From Streptomycetaceae bacterium (GTDB taxonomy: Bacteria > Actinomycetota > Actinomycetes > Streptomycetales > Streptomycetaceae): a stretch of 41,730 nt of DNA. Position 1 is the first letter of the stretch. Every line of letters starts with the position of its first letter. Below the pieces are notes generated by a model. That model was given only the letters and a program-made list of their open reading frames with translations, ran no database searches and had not been told where the DNA came from. The stretch spans positions 1 through 41,730 of the forward strand of contig JAFAUH010000045.1 in the NCBI GenBank assembly GCA_019243445.1, written 5' to 3'. Both the position numbers and the translations under genes were made by a program. Below are positions 37,401 through 41,730 of this stretch, one piece after another.

Positions 37401-40400
37401 CCTGCGGTATCGAAGAAGCGCCGGTGACCGAACGCCATGTCCGTGACGACAAAGTCCTCGCCGTAATCCGCCGAGCCCGGCGCGACCACCTCGATGTGAT
37501 TCCTCGCAACCAGCGCAGAGCCACCCTCCAGGCGGCACGAGACGACCCTCGCCCCGTTCTCATCCCAGCTGCGGAGGAGGACCGCAGTCAGCCCGGCACC
37601 GTCCTCAGCCGAGCTCAGCAGCGGGATGTCCCGGCGGACCCACTCGCCCCGCGAGTCGTACTCCACGCGCAGCCCCGACGGGGCCTGCACCACGGTGTGG
37701 CCGTTCGCAAGAGAGATCAATCTGAAGCCCAGCAGTTCCTCGGTGTGTTCCGCCGGATGCTCCACCCGGGTCAGAGCCATGCCCACCATTACGTGTGTCT
37801 CGGCCCCCGGCTCAGGCCGCGCCACCAGCTCTGTCCCCGTCACCGGGGCACGCCCGGCCTCGGCCCCGGCGACGATGTCCCACCGGGAGCGGTCAAGAAT
37901 CAGTCGGCCGCCGGCGCCCCAAAGCCGCCGGACCGTGAAGTCGGGCGAGACTTCCACCCGTTCGACGCGCTCCAGCACCCCGCCGTCGGCGTCGCGCAAC
38001 ACCGCACCGCGCGGCTCGCCGTACTCGATCTCCCAGTACGCACCGGGCGGAACGCCGTCCTGGAGGTGCAAGATCTCCCCCAGCAGCAAGCCGTTCCCCG
38101 TGTCGACCACGGTCCGGGTCGGCGGCCGCTCCTCCTCAGGCAAGTCGTCGAGTGCGTCGTACACCGCCCGGCGGCCATCCGGAAGGTGCACCAGCCAAAG
38201 AGGCCCACGACCGGGCGCGCCCTCCGCCGGAACCACCGGAACCGCACGCGCCAACTCCCGGCCGTCAAAAGCGCGGTAGATGCGCTCGCCGCTCTCCTGA
38301 TCGACAACCACCAGCACCCGGTGGCTCCCCAGCTCCCGCGCCAGGGCACGGAAGCGGAAGTCCCCGTCCGGCAGCTCGATCCAGTACCGGCGCACCGAGC
38401 CGTCCGCTCCGGTCCCCTCGAAAGCCCACCGTGGCGGCACATATTCCCGTGCCAAGCCCTCGGCATCTTCCGTATGCCACCACTCCCGGACCAGCCCCGC
38501 ACCCGCCGGCACGACCAGCTGATACGTCCAACCCGGCACGGACGGATCCGCGCTCCGGTCCAAGACCACCCGCAGCGACCTGAGAGCCGCCAAGTGGCCC
38601 TCACCCGCCAGTGGCCATTCCTGACGGGTCAGCACTCCCGCCTCATCGAAGCGGAATTCGGGCCCGCCCTCCTCCGGCGTATAGGCCACTCGCGCCCGTA
38701 TCTGCGTCGGATGCTCCAAGGGGATCAGCCTGCCCAATGAGTCCACGAGGTGCGGATCATGCTCCGGGCCCGCGGGCACGCGCAGGTAGCGGCTCGGAGC
38801 CACCGGAAGATCCCAGTGGACCAGGCCACCGTCGCGTCCGTAGTGGAACCGGACGCGGCTCGCCTGTTCAATGAGCGTGAATCTCCTCAAAGGCAGGGGC
38901 GCATGGAAGCGGAACCTTTCGGAGCCCTGACCGTAGAGCCCCGCCACCGGAAACCGGCGAGGCGGGTTCTCCACGCGCATGCGCAGCGGGGCGAGGTGTG
39001 CTTCTTCGGCACCGCCGCCGATCAGCGGCAGATCCTCATACCGCAGGAAGCCGTCGTCGGCGTCGAACCGGTATTCGGCCGTGACGCCCTCGGGCGCACC
39101 GGGTACCCGGTACCTCGCCGTTACCGCTTCCTCGTCCCAGGCGTACCCGATGGCGGACTCGACACGCCCGCTGTCGAAGTGCACGAGCAGCGGCGTGGCG
39201 TTGGACCGCAGCACGGCTGCCCGGTGGCCGCCCAGTTCCCTGATCCACAGGAACGGCGCCCGCCTGCCGGCGCCGTCGTACAACATCGGCTCATCCAGGC
39301 AGTGGCCCTCCACGAGCCGGGTGCCGGTTTCGTCCAGCCGTACCTCCCATGCCTGGGCCACGCCGAAGTAGTGGCGGCGACCGGTGGCCTGTTCAGTGAT
39401 CATGAACGCGTGGGTGTGGACTGCCTGCAGCCTGAGCGTCTCCCTGGCCAGGTCGCTCGTCCGGAACTCCTCAGTCAGCGGTTCGACCGTGAACTGGGCC
39501 ATCGCGGAGGGCGGCCCGACCAGTTGGTAGCTCCCGCGCGAGGGGCCAATCCCGCCGGTCATGACCACCTGCAGCGGTCCGAGGTCGGCGAGCTGGAATT
39601 CCTCGACCCGTTCCACCGTGCCCGTCGCTTCATCTTCCGGGTCGACGATGTGCATCTCGGCCCTCTGCGGGTACCGCTGCATCAGGTCGCGGCGGACGGC
39701 GGGGAGGCCTGCCTGGCGAGCGGGCCGTATCTCCCTCTCACCCGCCTGCCTGCCGTCCCGGGACACGGTGATCGGGCCGTTTCCTTCCGCCGGGGTAACC
39801 CTCGTCGGCTCGCCGCCGGAGGTGAACAAAGTGCGCTGCACCAGCCGCCCGGACGGGTCGCTTTCCGTCACCGTTAGGGTCACTTCCTTCGGCTCGCCGC
39901 TGGAGGTGAACACCGTGCGCTGCACCAGCCGCCCGGACAAGTCGGTTTCCATCACCGCGAACCGGCCGTCGCCCAGGAACTCTGTCGACAATCGGCGCGC
40001 GGCTGCTCCCTTGGCGCCGTTCAGCAGTTCCGGGCGGCGTCCGGGCTCTGCGAAGTACACCCGCACCGTGCGCAGCCGCTCGCCCAACTGCAGGTCGGCG
40101 TTGAAGAGCGTGCCCTCCGGGCCGAAGCGGAACTCGTTGCGGGTGATCCGGTTGATGATCTTGAAACCATTCTGGACCTCCCACTTGCGGCCGATCCTGG
40201 TGACGCTCAGCCCCTCACATCGTGAGGACGGGCCCACAAGCTCTTCCGGCCTCAGCTTCGTGCCGGTGCCGCGCAGCCGGATCTTCAGCCCTTCCAGCTC
40301 CAGCGGCACGTCACGCAACGGGACCTCGCGGACGACATCGTCCCCACCGTGGAACTCCATCCGCGTGTCGCTGGGCTGGTGGACGACGGCATAGTCGCCC

Positions 40401-41730
40401 TTGTGCAGCGGAATGATCTGGAAGTCCCTCAGATTTTTCGGGAGCCATTTCGGAGTCCAGGTCCGGGGTGGGGATCCGTGCAGATGCATATGCAGTGCAA
40501 AACGCGCCCTGGTGATCACCGACTCCAGGGCCTGGGCCAGCAGCTCCCGCAAGACCCCGTGCAACTCGCGCGGATCCCGACCACTCGCCAGCAGACCGGC
40601 CCGGACGGACGGCACGGCCTCCTCCACCCGGCGGGGATCCAGCATCCCCACCCACGCGCCGGTGCGCCAGTCCCACTCCGGAGACTGCGGAAGGTCATCG
40701 AGGAAACTCAGGCCCGTCAGATCCAGCTTGACCTCATCGACTTCACCTCCGGCCTGCGCGACCGGTGTGATCCGGTCATCGGGGACGGAGCGCGCGAGCT
40801 TCAGCAACTGCTGGAACGCCCAGGGGGCGTCCATCGCGTCCTCGGGACCGGGTACGTCTTCCTCTACGAGCTCTGCGCGCCCGATCTGTCCGTGCGGCTG
40901 TTCCAGGTATGTCCGTACCAAAGGCTCCGGCTGGAGCATCGGCATAGCCCGCACGACGGTCGCGCCACTCGCCTCGGCATCGCCCGATAGCGTGCCGAAG
41001 ATGCCTGGTTCGCCGAGGGGCTCGATTGCCTCGACAACATGGCGGGGGGCAACGTCTGTGGTGACGGCCTGCTCTGCTTGTGCTGCGGGGGCGGGCTGGG
41101 CGGGGGTGAGTGGGCGGAACGGCAGCGTGAGCCTGTTGCGGCCGACGCGGACGCTGGACAGCAAGACGCTGCCGTCTTGCTCCCGCAGCAGCCAGACCTG
41201 GCCGTTTTGCTCCGCCTCGAGCCGGGCGGTGCGCAGCACCGCGCCGCTTGCGTCCCGCAGTTCGGCCTCGGGCCGGGAGAAGTCGATCCACCAGGAACCG
41301 AGGGGCGTGCCGCGCTTGTCGAAGTAGGGGATCACCTCTTCCAGCCGTTTTTTCTCCTGGAGATCGAGCACGGTGTGCATCGACAACCCGTGCTGCGTTC
41401 TTACCGGTTCGATGCGCAGCCGGGCGCCGCCCAGCGGTTGGACGCGCCAGTCCTGGAGGGTTTGGCGGGCTCGGGGGGCCAGGGGGCCGTAGGGCAGGTG
41501 GACCAGCTCGATGCGGTCTTGGGTGACCTGCACCAGGTAGTTGGCCTCCAGTGGCAGTTCGTCGTGCAACAGGCTGCCGTCGGCGGCGAACTGGTACTCC
41601 GCTCGTGTCGTCTGCGGGCTGCCGGGCACCGGCACCCGCACCGTGATGCCGTCTCCTTGTCTGGCGAAGTCGACGTCCATCCCGCCGATTCGAGTGCCTT
41701 GCACGTCCACCAGGTGCAGTCCGGGGGCTG
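22466..41730 (-). CDS. Giant modular repeat protein, at least 6,420 residues, N-terminus outside the window
   Basis: One uninterrupted frame from the right edge to the TAA at 22468-22466. It is still open and in mid-module at the edge, so the ATG- or GTG-like codons near 41,700 are not the true start. Nearly everything is beta-rich repeats. The basic motif is a hairpin of the type FDxxGxLxxxDLPL, reminiscent of Rhs/YD repeats. These build larger modules in the order A (VPGAPEGVTAEYRFD...LPLTGGG), B (GGFTVTExxTGIRRHYG...VALVPTAWDDLP...YWEIDY...WDIVAG), C (about 300 residues, with WVGDEGQTTGLGYLRYDSRQ) and D (ARDAEGLTVRVPxPYA...RSADPSVPxWxYELIGP). I count about nine A, six or seven B, five C and nine D copies. 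No membrane segment, protease site, toxin domain or catalytic motif was recognised. The 1,219-residue protein at 2.2-5.9 kb shares module B. The beta-helix ATPase and the membrane anchor follow directly. Probably exported or surface-bound; function unknown. Confidence 0.9.
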   Translation of the reverse strand, partial: APGLHLVDVQGTRIGGMDVDFARQGDGITVRVPVPGSPQTTRAEYQFAADGSLLHDELPLEANYLVQVTQDRIELVHLPYGPLAPRARQTLQDWRVQPLGGARLRIEPVRTQHGLSMHTVLDLQEKKRLEEVIPYFDKRGTPLGSWWIDFSRPEAELRDASGAVLRTARLEAEQNGQVWLLREQDGSVLLSSVRVGRNRLTLPFRPLTPAQPAPAAQAEQAVTTDVAPRHVVEAIEPLGEPGIFGTLSGDAEASGATVVRAMPMLQPEPLVRTYLEQPHGQIGRAELVEEDVPGPEDAMDAPWAFQQLLKLARSVPDDRITPVAQAGGEVDEVKLDLTGLSFLDDLPQSPEWDWRTGAWVGMLDPRRVEEAVPSVRAGLLASGRDPRELHGVLRELLAQALESVITRARFALHMHLHGSPPRTWTPKWLPKNLRDFQIIPLHKGDYAVVHQPSDTRMEFHGGDDVVREVPLRDVPLELEGLKIRLRGTGTKLRPEELVGPSSRCEGLSVTRIGRKWEVQNGFKIINRITRNEFRFGPEGTLFNADLQLGERLRTVRVYFAEPGRRPELLNGAKGAAARRLSTEFLGDGRFAVMETDLSGRLVQRTVFTSSGEPKEVTLTVTESDPSGRLVQRTLFTSGGEPTRVTPAEGNGPITVSRDGRQAGEREIRPARQAGLPAVRRDLMQRYPQRAEMHIVDPEDEATGTVERVEEFQLADLGPLQVVMTGGIGPSRGSYQLVGPPSAMAQFTVEPLTEEFRTSDLARETLRLQAVHTHAFMITEQATGRRHYFGVAQAWEVRLDETGTRLVEGHCLDEPMLYDGAGRRAPFLWIRELGGHRAAVLRSNATPLLVHFDSGRVESAIGYAWDEEAVTARYRVPGAPEGVTAEYRFDADDGFLRYEDLPLIGGGAEEAHLAPLRMRVENPPRRFPVAGLYGQGSERFRFHAPLPLRRFTLIEQASRVRFHYGRDGGLVHWDLPVAPSRYLRVPAGPEHDPHLVDSLGRLIPLEHPTQIRARVAYTPEEGGPEFRFDEAGVLTRQEWPLAGEGHLAALRSLRVVLDRSADPSVPGWTYQLVVPAGAGLVREWWHTEDAEGLAREYVPPRWAFEGTGADGSVRRYWIELPDGDFRFRALARELGSHRVLVVVDQESGERIYRAFDGRELARAVPVVPAEGAPGRGPLWLVHLPDGRRAVYDALDDLPEEERPPTRTVVDTGNGLLLGEILHLQDGVPPGAYWEIEYGEPRGAVLRDADGGVLERVERVEVSPDFTVRRLWGAGGRLILDRSRWDIVAGAEAGRAPVTGTELVARPEPGAETHVMVGMALTRVEHPAEHTEELLGFRLISLANGHTVVQAPSGLRVEYDSRGEWVRRDIPLLSSAEDGAGLTAVLLRSWDENGARVVSCRLEGGSALVARNHIEVVAPGSADYGEDFVVTDMAFGHRRFFDTAGDMVIEDRWMGDPGQTTGLGYLRFIGNRRGEALPDLVDAQGRPLETLQVEALDHDMLALVPTAHSDAPGERLVIGADRQLVGEIIAVRDEAGAFAGTYWRVDRVTGITDDLDAYYNTRDSWANTVSRFTDGWVSVYSSSGMILFSRPALGTEAGARPEGVWFQGSAPGWLTRQGTGMRLPFGREGAFEMGRLLGHDLESVSIRPTADGFAVVGRRNPHGQRAVMQPVAMRGEFTRDVDGLTVRVPTSDRPIARTIEYRFDANGTLIRQMWPLPDTGFWEPLGSLQVTLHRDPSPGFGGEPRWTHELIGPSEATGRFVIEPPTLEFWDSDLARDSFGNNRAYAFAIFEPATRIRRYYIAITAGLISKVRDVERAGLRILGAVHGPVRVYDLYGRRLPAWHAEFVDGGRAVVARDFRIANPFQESGDAPLSPPPDVLLMHLGSTPRVEFPLAVTRPEQHVLTAMFRVPGAPREARAEYRFRHGRIIRDDLPLTGGGGADEHLGSLRMVREWQIVMLEDGREVRLAMPPALSGDDAQAFQLVPQGIVGSAARGGFTVVERATGIRRRYGADRVLTYRELPVQIQAGGNGYLRVNVGRRASALQLLGADGAALPGWVAEPFANGQVLLRPTLWDHLSEQALGGQGAPLTRIVFDPQTGRPVEETLGIHEGNTLLPESYWWIDYASGRAVQRNLAGDLIQEAVVDASQGTAGLIRDRVMIFSRSEWWMPTQADLEQASPAAAAGAQVMVGMALTPVEHPAELLAAPPQEPADLLARLHYLADGRPVARELTLENGLGTLRMDMLEPSVTPQRLAAEGVPSALFRAERVGPHEVALVPVNATDRPWERLVAGSSVMRNDAPPPIAETHLVNPEEELNATGHVVEGFATADGGAWISRDIPLTAATKSLAGLSVSVTRSWARDGAEVGRYELRGGSELVARFDIAAAAAAGSAQGGQGFVITDLATGYRYHFDAEDTHVMTDVWVGDEGQTTGLGYLRFDSRQRGGLPPSLVDVHGDPLEGWQVTMADGDRLMLRPTGGSAEPFESLTVHLNGQVLEVVLGIRDVRGEFQGTYLVYDYRQGCAMTLGESGLPIAVQRASHQSNGSSILLLTDDGHVIFRRPVLGLDLEHWTDVLWGAAPQWLMGQGTARHLPFDTPGAYGIWIARQYGSPQWVRVSAATRGLELTDQQGHSLGIRAEFVRDAEGLTVRVPMPYVSQDARTVARFDTRGTLVRCEWPLVWGGGADLDPPRLIMDRSANPSALHFAYQLIPSDAADRSRIEPLTGEFWESDLARDRLGRPRTDAFAVIEEATGNRRYFSSRWPGRVLAWEMRLEPETGVLLRLAGNSAVSSQVYDLGGQRELSWHVGQFAPRRLAVLRSGGTLLCVHTDSLRVEVPTSFSWDAEVATATFPMPGAPDGARAQYRFDANARLLSMDLPLVGGAAEAYLGALRVVVTKVPRESVVLYGEAVERFGLQTPQTDAGLMREFGSGYSITELPTGLRRLYTSEGHLIYRDIPLGEGLLSETSFLRVAAGGREGEPRVVTDRGAPVSPRQPMEVARDAEGLTVRVPAPYAPQGTWAEFRFDTEGMPVRQVWPLAENPDMAGLDSLRLVMDLAVDRVPAQDTPLSVPCWAYQLDGPEEAMRRFRVEPLAEELQESHLGVSVPGTGGRLFTIINHDTGYRTYHRLTGRSLCQELPVNGEPRLRLLRRPGGLDEAATIYNESGNWLFSAQLGGSRLAVVRGDGVPLLVDVVNGRGELPVEYTRDEEGTTARFAVPGAPEGVTAEYRFDTDGWLTRVELPLTGGDAGEAHLGALRVTMEEVDTYAPILELHGEESELFGIEGPQEAAGLTAEFGHEFTVTELAAGVRRLYTFDGALVYRDLPLDDGLFLRVAAGDRDFVPQVVGADGTSCCVPMEVARDAEGLTVRLPAPYAPQGTWAEFRFDAQGMPVRQVWPLRDDIELPHLGALQVVMDRSADPSVPYWSYELIGPSDVLERLPIEVPTEAFLWTDLAMDLGNARVFMMVDHETGERVFYGFNGGRLAEELLVDGGPGFRFVRYAEGSSSRVSAGIYDEIDNRVPTVDAGADRLIVLGEADPLLVYTDTGRFEVPIRFSQDAEGGTTLWYRVLGAPDAARVEFRFAADKRLVSERQLRPLTGGGAAEAHLADVRVVREILYSEHGLPDIQLVELSGRNSPLFEMGEVTGADIRHEPDLLGGFTLSERAPDQRFTEPAAGVRRFYDIDYCLVFRDVPVDLDGLGGYLRVDMRGGQDALQLIGAGGGPLEGWRAQRLEGDRVALVPTAWDDLPKEERPPSRIVVDAGNGLPLGEILHLRDSVPPGAYWEIDYISRDAVLRDATGDALERAERVAVSRDFCIRLLVCDGEVIFDRSTWDIVAGGPVQARGVSEVSLSGGEPAGMRLRALEPGTGVRMMRAQHAPAAVTHVIDPAELSATERIEVIEDARTGEAADDSQLEDARQAVQGFSRRPAVGEIGEAEDAHAIGEFTVVPVDGGGHVALHNPSGLRTVFDAQDRWISREVRFTDAEHILDGLTAVVTSSRAEGGTGIRSHWLSYPPAGDLLGRVVRFDIAAVTEGTSQAGYSLVVTDVATGYRYHFDAAGTQVMHELWVGDEDRTTGLGYLRYDSRQPEGTLPTLVDVDGRPLEGWRVVRTPDFPGEVMLKPPGSSALPSEFLQVDASTGQLTREYIAVYDGAQELQGFQMFQHLNGELSRFDSSHRLLENGNGNAQYEADGQVLRMVRDGQVLSARQALGSAPSAGGAPHWLEGQGTARRLPFNRVGDAFTIQERFRLWVALAGGGERHAKVAASDNGLDLTVLSSDFLLDVHLFLTDAHEQAVDVPVWFARDEDGLTVRVPVPYAPDEAGAAFRFDWEGELVGAQWPLAGEWPLVGHGDANLGSLRVVMARSAEPSAAQWSYTLVGPPQAVDRFQIGLVTEEFLHSEVGAWLFAPFTPVSDLFVITEHATGILRYYYWRLPVTPAAWEEPLGGIPGVRLVFWRDTYTSTLVAQLYDARGAELPAEQLEGGWLAAIGPNGTPLLVHADSRGVEMPTEFARDAEGVTARFAAPDAPDDATVEYRFNIHGQLVRDTTRIEPVTGIRSFYGSDGRLAWREVPLEEHYCLRLPAGDPGSAPQQIHPDESLCRTCVPGEFAWDAQGLTVRTWRPYRPETAEAELRFDLEGRLLRHEWPLAWHHDRAGIGALRVAMTRRAAPTAYRPQPAQGMRPSAPRWAYELVGPQEVVRCLRIEPLGDESYPSDLAQDLFRQAPGRVLAITDRETGDRSYYRINGRLLARELPLDDELGLRLVRLEANAADLGFYDKNGDRMVTAELRGGRVVVLRELDVPLLVHRVHPDEIHPDGLRSEVPTRFSYDTQGWTARFAVPGAPEGAIAEYRFTSDGWVASEDLPLTGGGDGDALLREVRVLATHTRAPDDARLVTRALRGREAELFRLDVLPAADTGLLSDLPGGFTVTEWRTGIRRHYNHNGVLLYRDLPLSLPLQAETYVRIGVGGREGDARLISTDGVPLASWRAERLEDDRVALVPTAWDDLPQDSRPVIRMEIDTNNGRPVEETLTLHAEGGAVIGYWRIDYGSLKAVRLDAEGREVGGAAIREVRVALSPDLNTRLLVHKGMVVFDRARWRPPLDISGARVLRASAQYRLLGDAQQAVVEFSHLATEGAPQADRTIGGFAVTALDGGHHGALHIESGQRTVFDAQCQWISYEIPVQSGLTTVVTRTWAESGAELRSYELTGTSAVTARYNIAAVEEGQAQSGAAFVITDIAAGHRHYYSGEGIEVLRDVWVGDQGHAMGLGYLRSATDRPDGTLPRLVNALGDPLAGWREASVGEGHLLLWPPADSAQPLEQLRVRAADGALVEEAFAILDENRQWGSTYVRYDHERSRAMTVTTTQLFHEEEEQPWEPVRRQRDGAFYVLIREADGQVMFSRPALGGRWELRPILPQQLRAPSWMMRAGTQWRLPIEARDRFPLRVPRSKESAWRARVCLDGGLRLMAAGQPTQEAVVGAEFTRDTDALVARVPALYATEDTWAEFRLDWTAVVDARLAREIPGGFTLTERETGIRRHYTANGDLTHQDLPLEPLNPEGSYLRVEVGADNEEDDLQVFGADGALLPQWRVERLHGDRVALVPTAWNSLPEEGRPLTWMVIDSGTGQVIIDGAREDIVAGAQAERALVRRADQAMRAAPMVATHLIDPQEPVATGYLEVFENTRGHGEEEVFEDARDYFEIPLAHAADGWEGLEGLRAVVTPTGSCRLAGDRERVEQFAVAAVAEGTSDSGHAFVVTDRTAGHRYSYSAEGSQVTRDIWVGDEGQTTGLGYLRYDAGQPPGTLPRLVDVDGNLLVKLRVARLDSWRLALVPTEAGGGAPLEQLVVDARDGRLLEEIIAERSRDTTSWLGRITRGGAFGTRYWRVDRVNRIVEEFDAPDRVQEVWYCPPFRSKDGYVTVLNPATGGMTDLFNRPALGAELIEDGDYDLETLPPWLTGRGTAPRSTPRRAGDLWESLPAERAEHATPADGMADGMAVWFRLSDQPGAAMAVYRFDDHADLVGQEWPVPASDAWAPPPSLRVIAWRPSARDTAPLPAFSHRLAGPREVVERFEIGRVPTHLRQNDDLRRLFFMNLRMDEVFTITERATGIRTYYSDSSYGRGLPLWELPLGRTGMHILGRPGGDAVVINEAGKQLLGWIAEDLGGCRLVVLRDFRFPNESGIVPDVPLLLHTSSLRLELATEHTYDMWGVRARFATPGAPHGVTAEYQFDEQGWLLREDLPLTGGGSAEERLDKLRIVAERTWEETWEAGRGLVPQSRTIRRELQGTDARLFRVEELAEAEAERAPELRGGFTVTEPATGIRRHYGAGAALVFRDLPLDSPSERRGYLRVGTGRRADEPRVVGTDGAQLTDVWVMRLRDDQVAVVLATGPGLNVILLNPETGRRVEDRTHALGGVLPMLFRKVDESSGRGVWSGGASGGEPDRV
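23870..24760 (-). repeat. Module C, copy 5
   Basis: Markers are VAAVAEGTSDSGHAFVVTD, GHRYSYSAEGSQVTRD, WVGDEGQTTGLGYLRYDAGQ, FGTRYWRVDRVN and WLTGRGTAP. It begins only about 1.56 kb after copy 4, against 2.9-4.9 kb between earlier copies, so intervening modules have been lost here. Confidence 0.7.
25455..26360 (-). repeat. Module C, copy 4
   Basis: Markers are QRTVFDAQCQWISYEIPV, YNIAAVEEGQAQSGAA, WVGDQGHAMGLGYLR and the weaker end WMMRAGTQWRLPI. A shortened module follows, after which module B resumes early. Confidence 0.7.
29020..29950 (-). repeat. Module C, copy 3
   Basis: Markers are LRTVFDAQDRWISREV, FDIAAVTEGTSQAGYS, VATGYRYHFDAAGTQVM, WVGDEDRTTGLGYLRYDSRQ and WLEGQGTARRLPFN. The lead-in THVIDPAE lies about 150 bases upstream in the gene. 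Confidence 0.7.
31572..32771 (-). repeat. In-frame 1,074-bp internal duplication, near-identical edges
   Basis: The 126 bases at 31572-31697 and at 32646-32771 align without gaps with nine mismatches by hand count. The offset is 1,074 bp, exactly 358 codons. Both encode ARDAEGLTVR, a PAPYAPQGTWAEFRFD segment and GMPVRQVWPL. Neighbouring modules are far more diverged at DNA level, so this is the youngest duplication I can see. Confidence 0.8.
33920..34800 (-). repeat. Module C, copy 2
   Basis: Markers are WISRDIPL, ARFDIAAAAAAGS, ITDLATGYRYHFDAE, WVGDEGQTTGLGYLRFDSRQ and WLMGQGTARHLPFD. It is preceded by ETHLVNPEEE, the lead-in seen in several copies. Confidence 0.7.
36830..37740 (-). repeat. 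Module C, copy 1, of the giant protein
   Basis: Roughly 300 residues: GFRLISLANGHTVVQAPSGL, VVTDMAFGHRRFFDTAGDMV, RWMGDPGQTTGLGYLRF and the end GWLTRQGTGMRLPFG. It is the most divergent copy around the glycine-rich marker. Module edges are approximate. Confidence 0.7.
39807..39974 (-). repeat. 84-bp tandem duplication inside the giant gene
   Basis: Two units of 28 codons start at 39807 and 39891, with seven mismatches over the first 67 bases. They encode SGRLVQRTVFTSSGEP and SGRLVQRTLFTSGGEP, which look like two YD-type hairpins. Confidence 0.75.

Noticed and set aside
34490-38740. Very long plus-strand frame (1,416 codons) opposite the giant gene
   Set aside because: Its translation is Arg/Pro/His-rich without family motifs and mirrors the codon bias of the giant gene, whose repeats are preserved at protein level. 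I treat it as a shadow. The same applies to the plus-strand frames at 25682-28705 and 30116-32422.
22466-41730. CRISPR array or satellite DNA as an explanation of the repeats
   Set aside because: Repeats are in frame, variable in DNA and conserved in protein, and there are no short identical repeats with regular spacers.

Overview
The window is high-GC actinomycete DNA, most likely from a Streptomyces-like member of the Streptomycetales. The basis is the strong third-position GC bias with long shadow frames, frequent GTG and TTG starts, AAGGAG- or GGAGG-type ribosome sites, and the secreted plant-polysaccharide hydrolases. I see no RNA genes, CRISPR array, transposase or attachment site.

Left part (1-19.6 kb). 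This is a mosaic of small units: a partial secreted GH12-type glucanase (minus, running off the left edge); a histidine phosphatase fused to a ten-helix transporter-like domain; a 1,219-residue protein with a type VII secretion-like N-terminus; an APC amino-acid permease divergent from a LysR regulator; and a membrane-anchored extracellular protein. A sugar locus follows: a GH13 homologue that has lost two of its three catalytic carboxylates, a LacI regulator with its own operator, a small conserved protein and a PfkB sugar kinase. After it come a secreted GH28 polygalacturonase and an HxlR regulator. Most convergent gene pairs are separated by clear hairpin terminators. The phosphatase fusion and the 1,219-residue gene are an exception, because they overlap tail to tail.

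Right part (18.7-41.7 kb). Three minus-strand genes are arranged head to tail. An immense open frame fills 22,466 to the right edge: at least 6,420 codons, with the start outside the window. It is built from hundreds-of-residue modules repeated many times. It is followed by a protein joining a right-handed beta-helix to a CbxX/CfqX (EccA-like) AAA+ ATPase, and 24 bp further by a type II membrane protein with a proline-rich stalk. That membrane protein has a paralogue at 9.1 kb, and the 1,219-residue protein at 2.2-5.9 kb carries one copy of the giant's module behind a type VII-like secretion domain. The two parts of the window are therefore linked.

The strongest candidate for an undescribed system is this set: giant modular beta-repeat protein, beta-helix/AAA+ ATPase, stalked membrane anchor, their paralogues, and the type VII-like cousin. 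My inference is a very large exported or surface-assembled protein with a dedicated ATPase. The sequence supports the architecture, but not a specific function.
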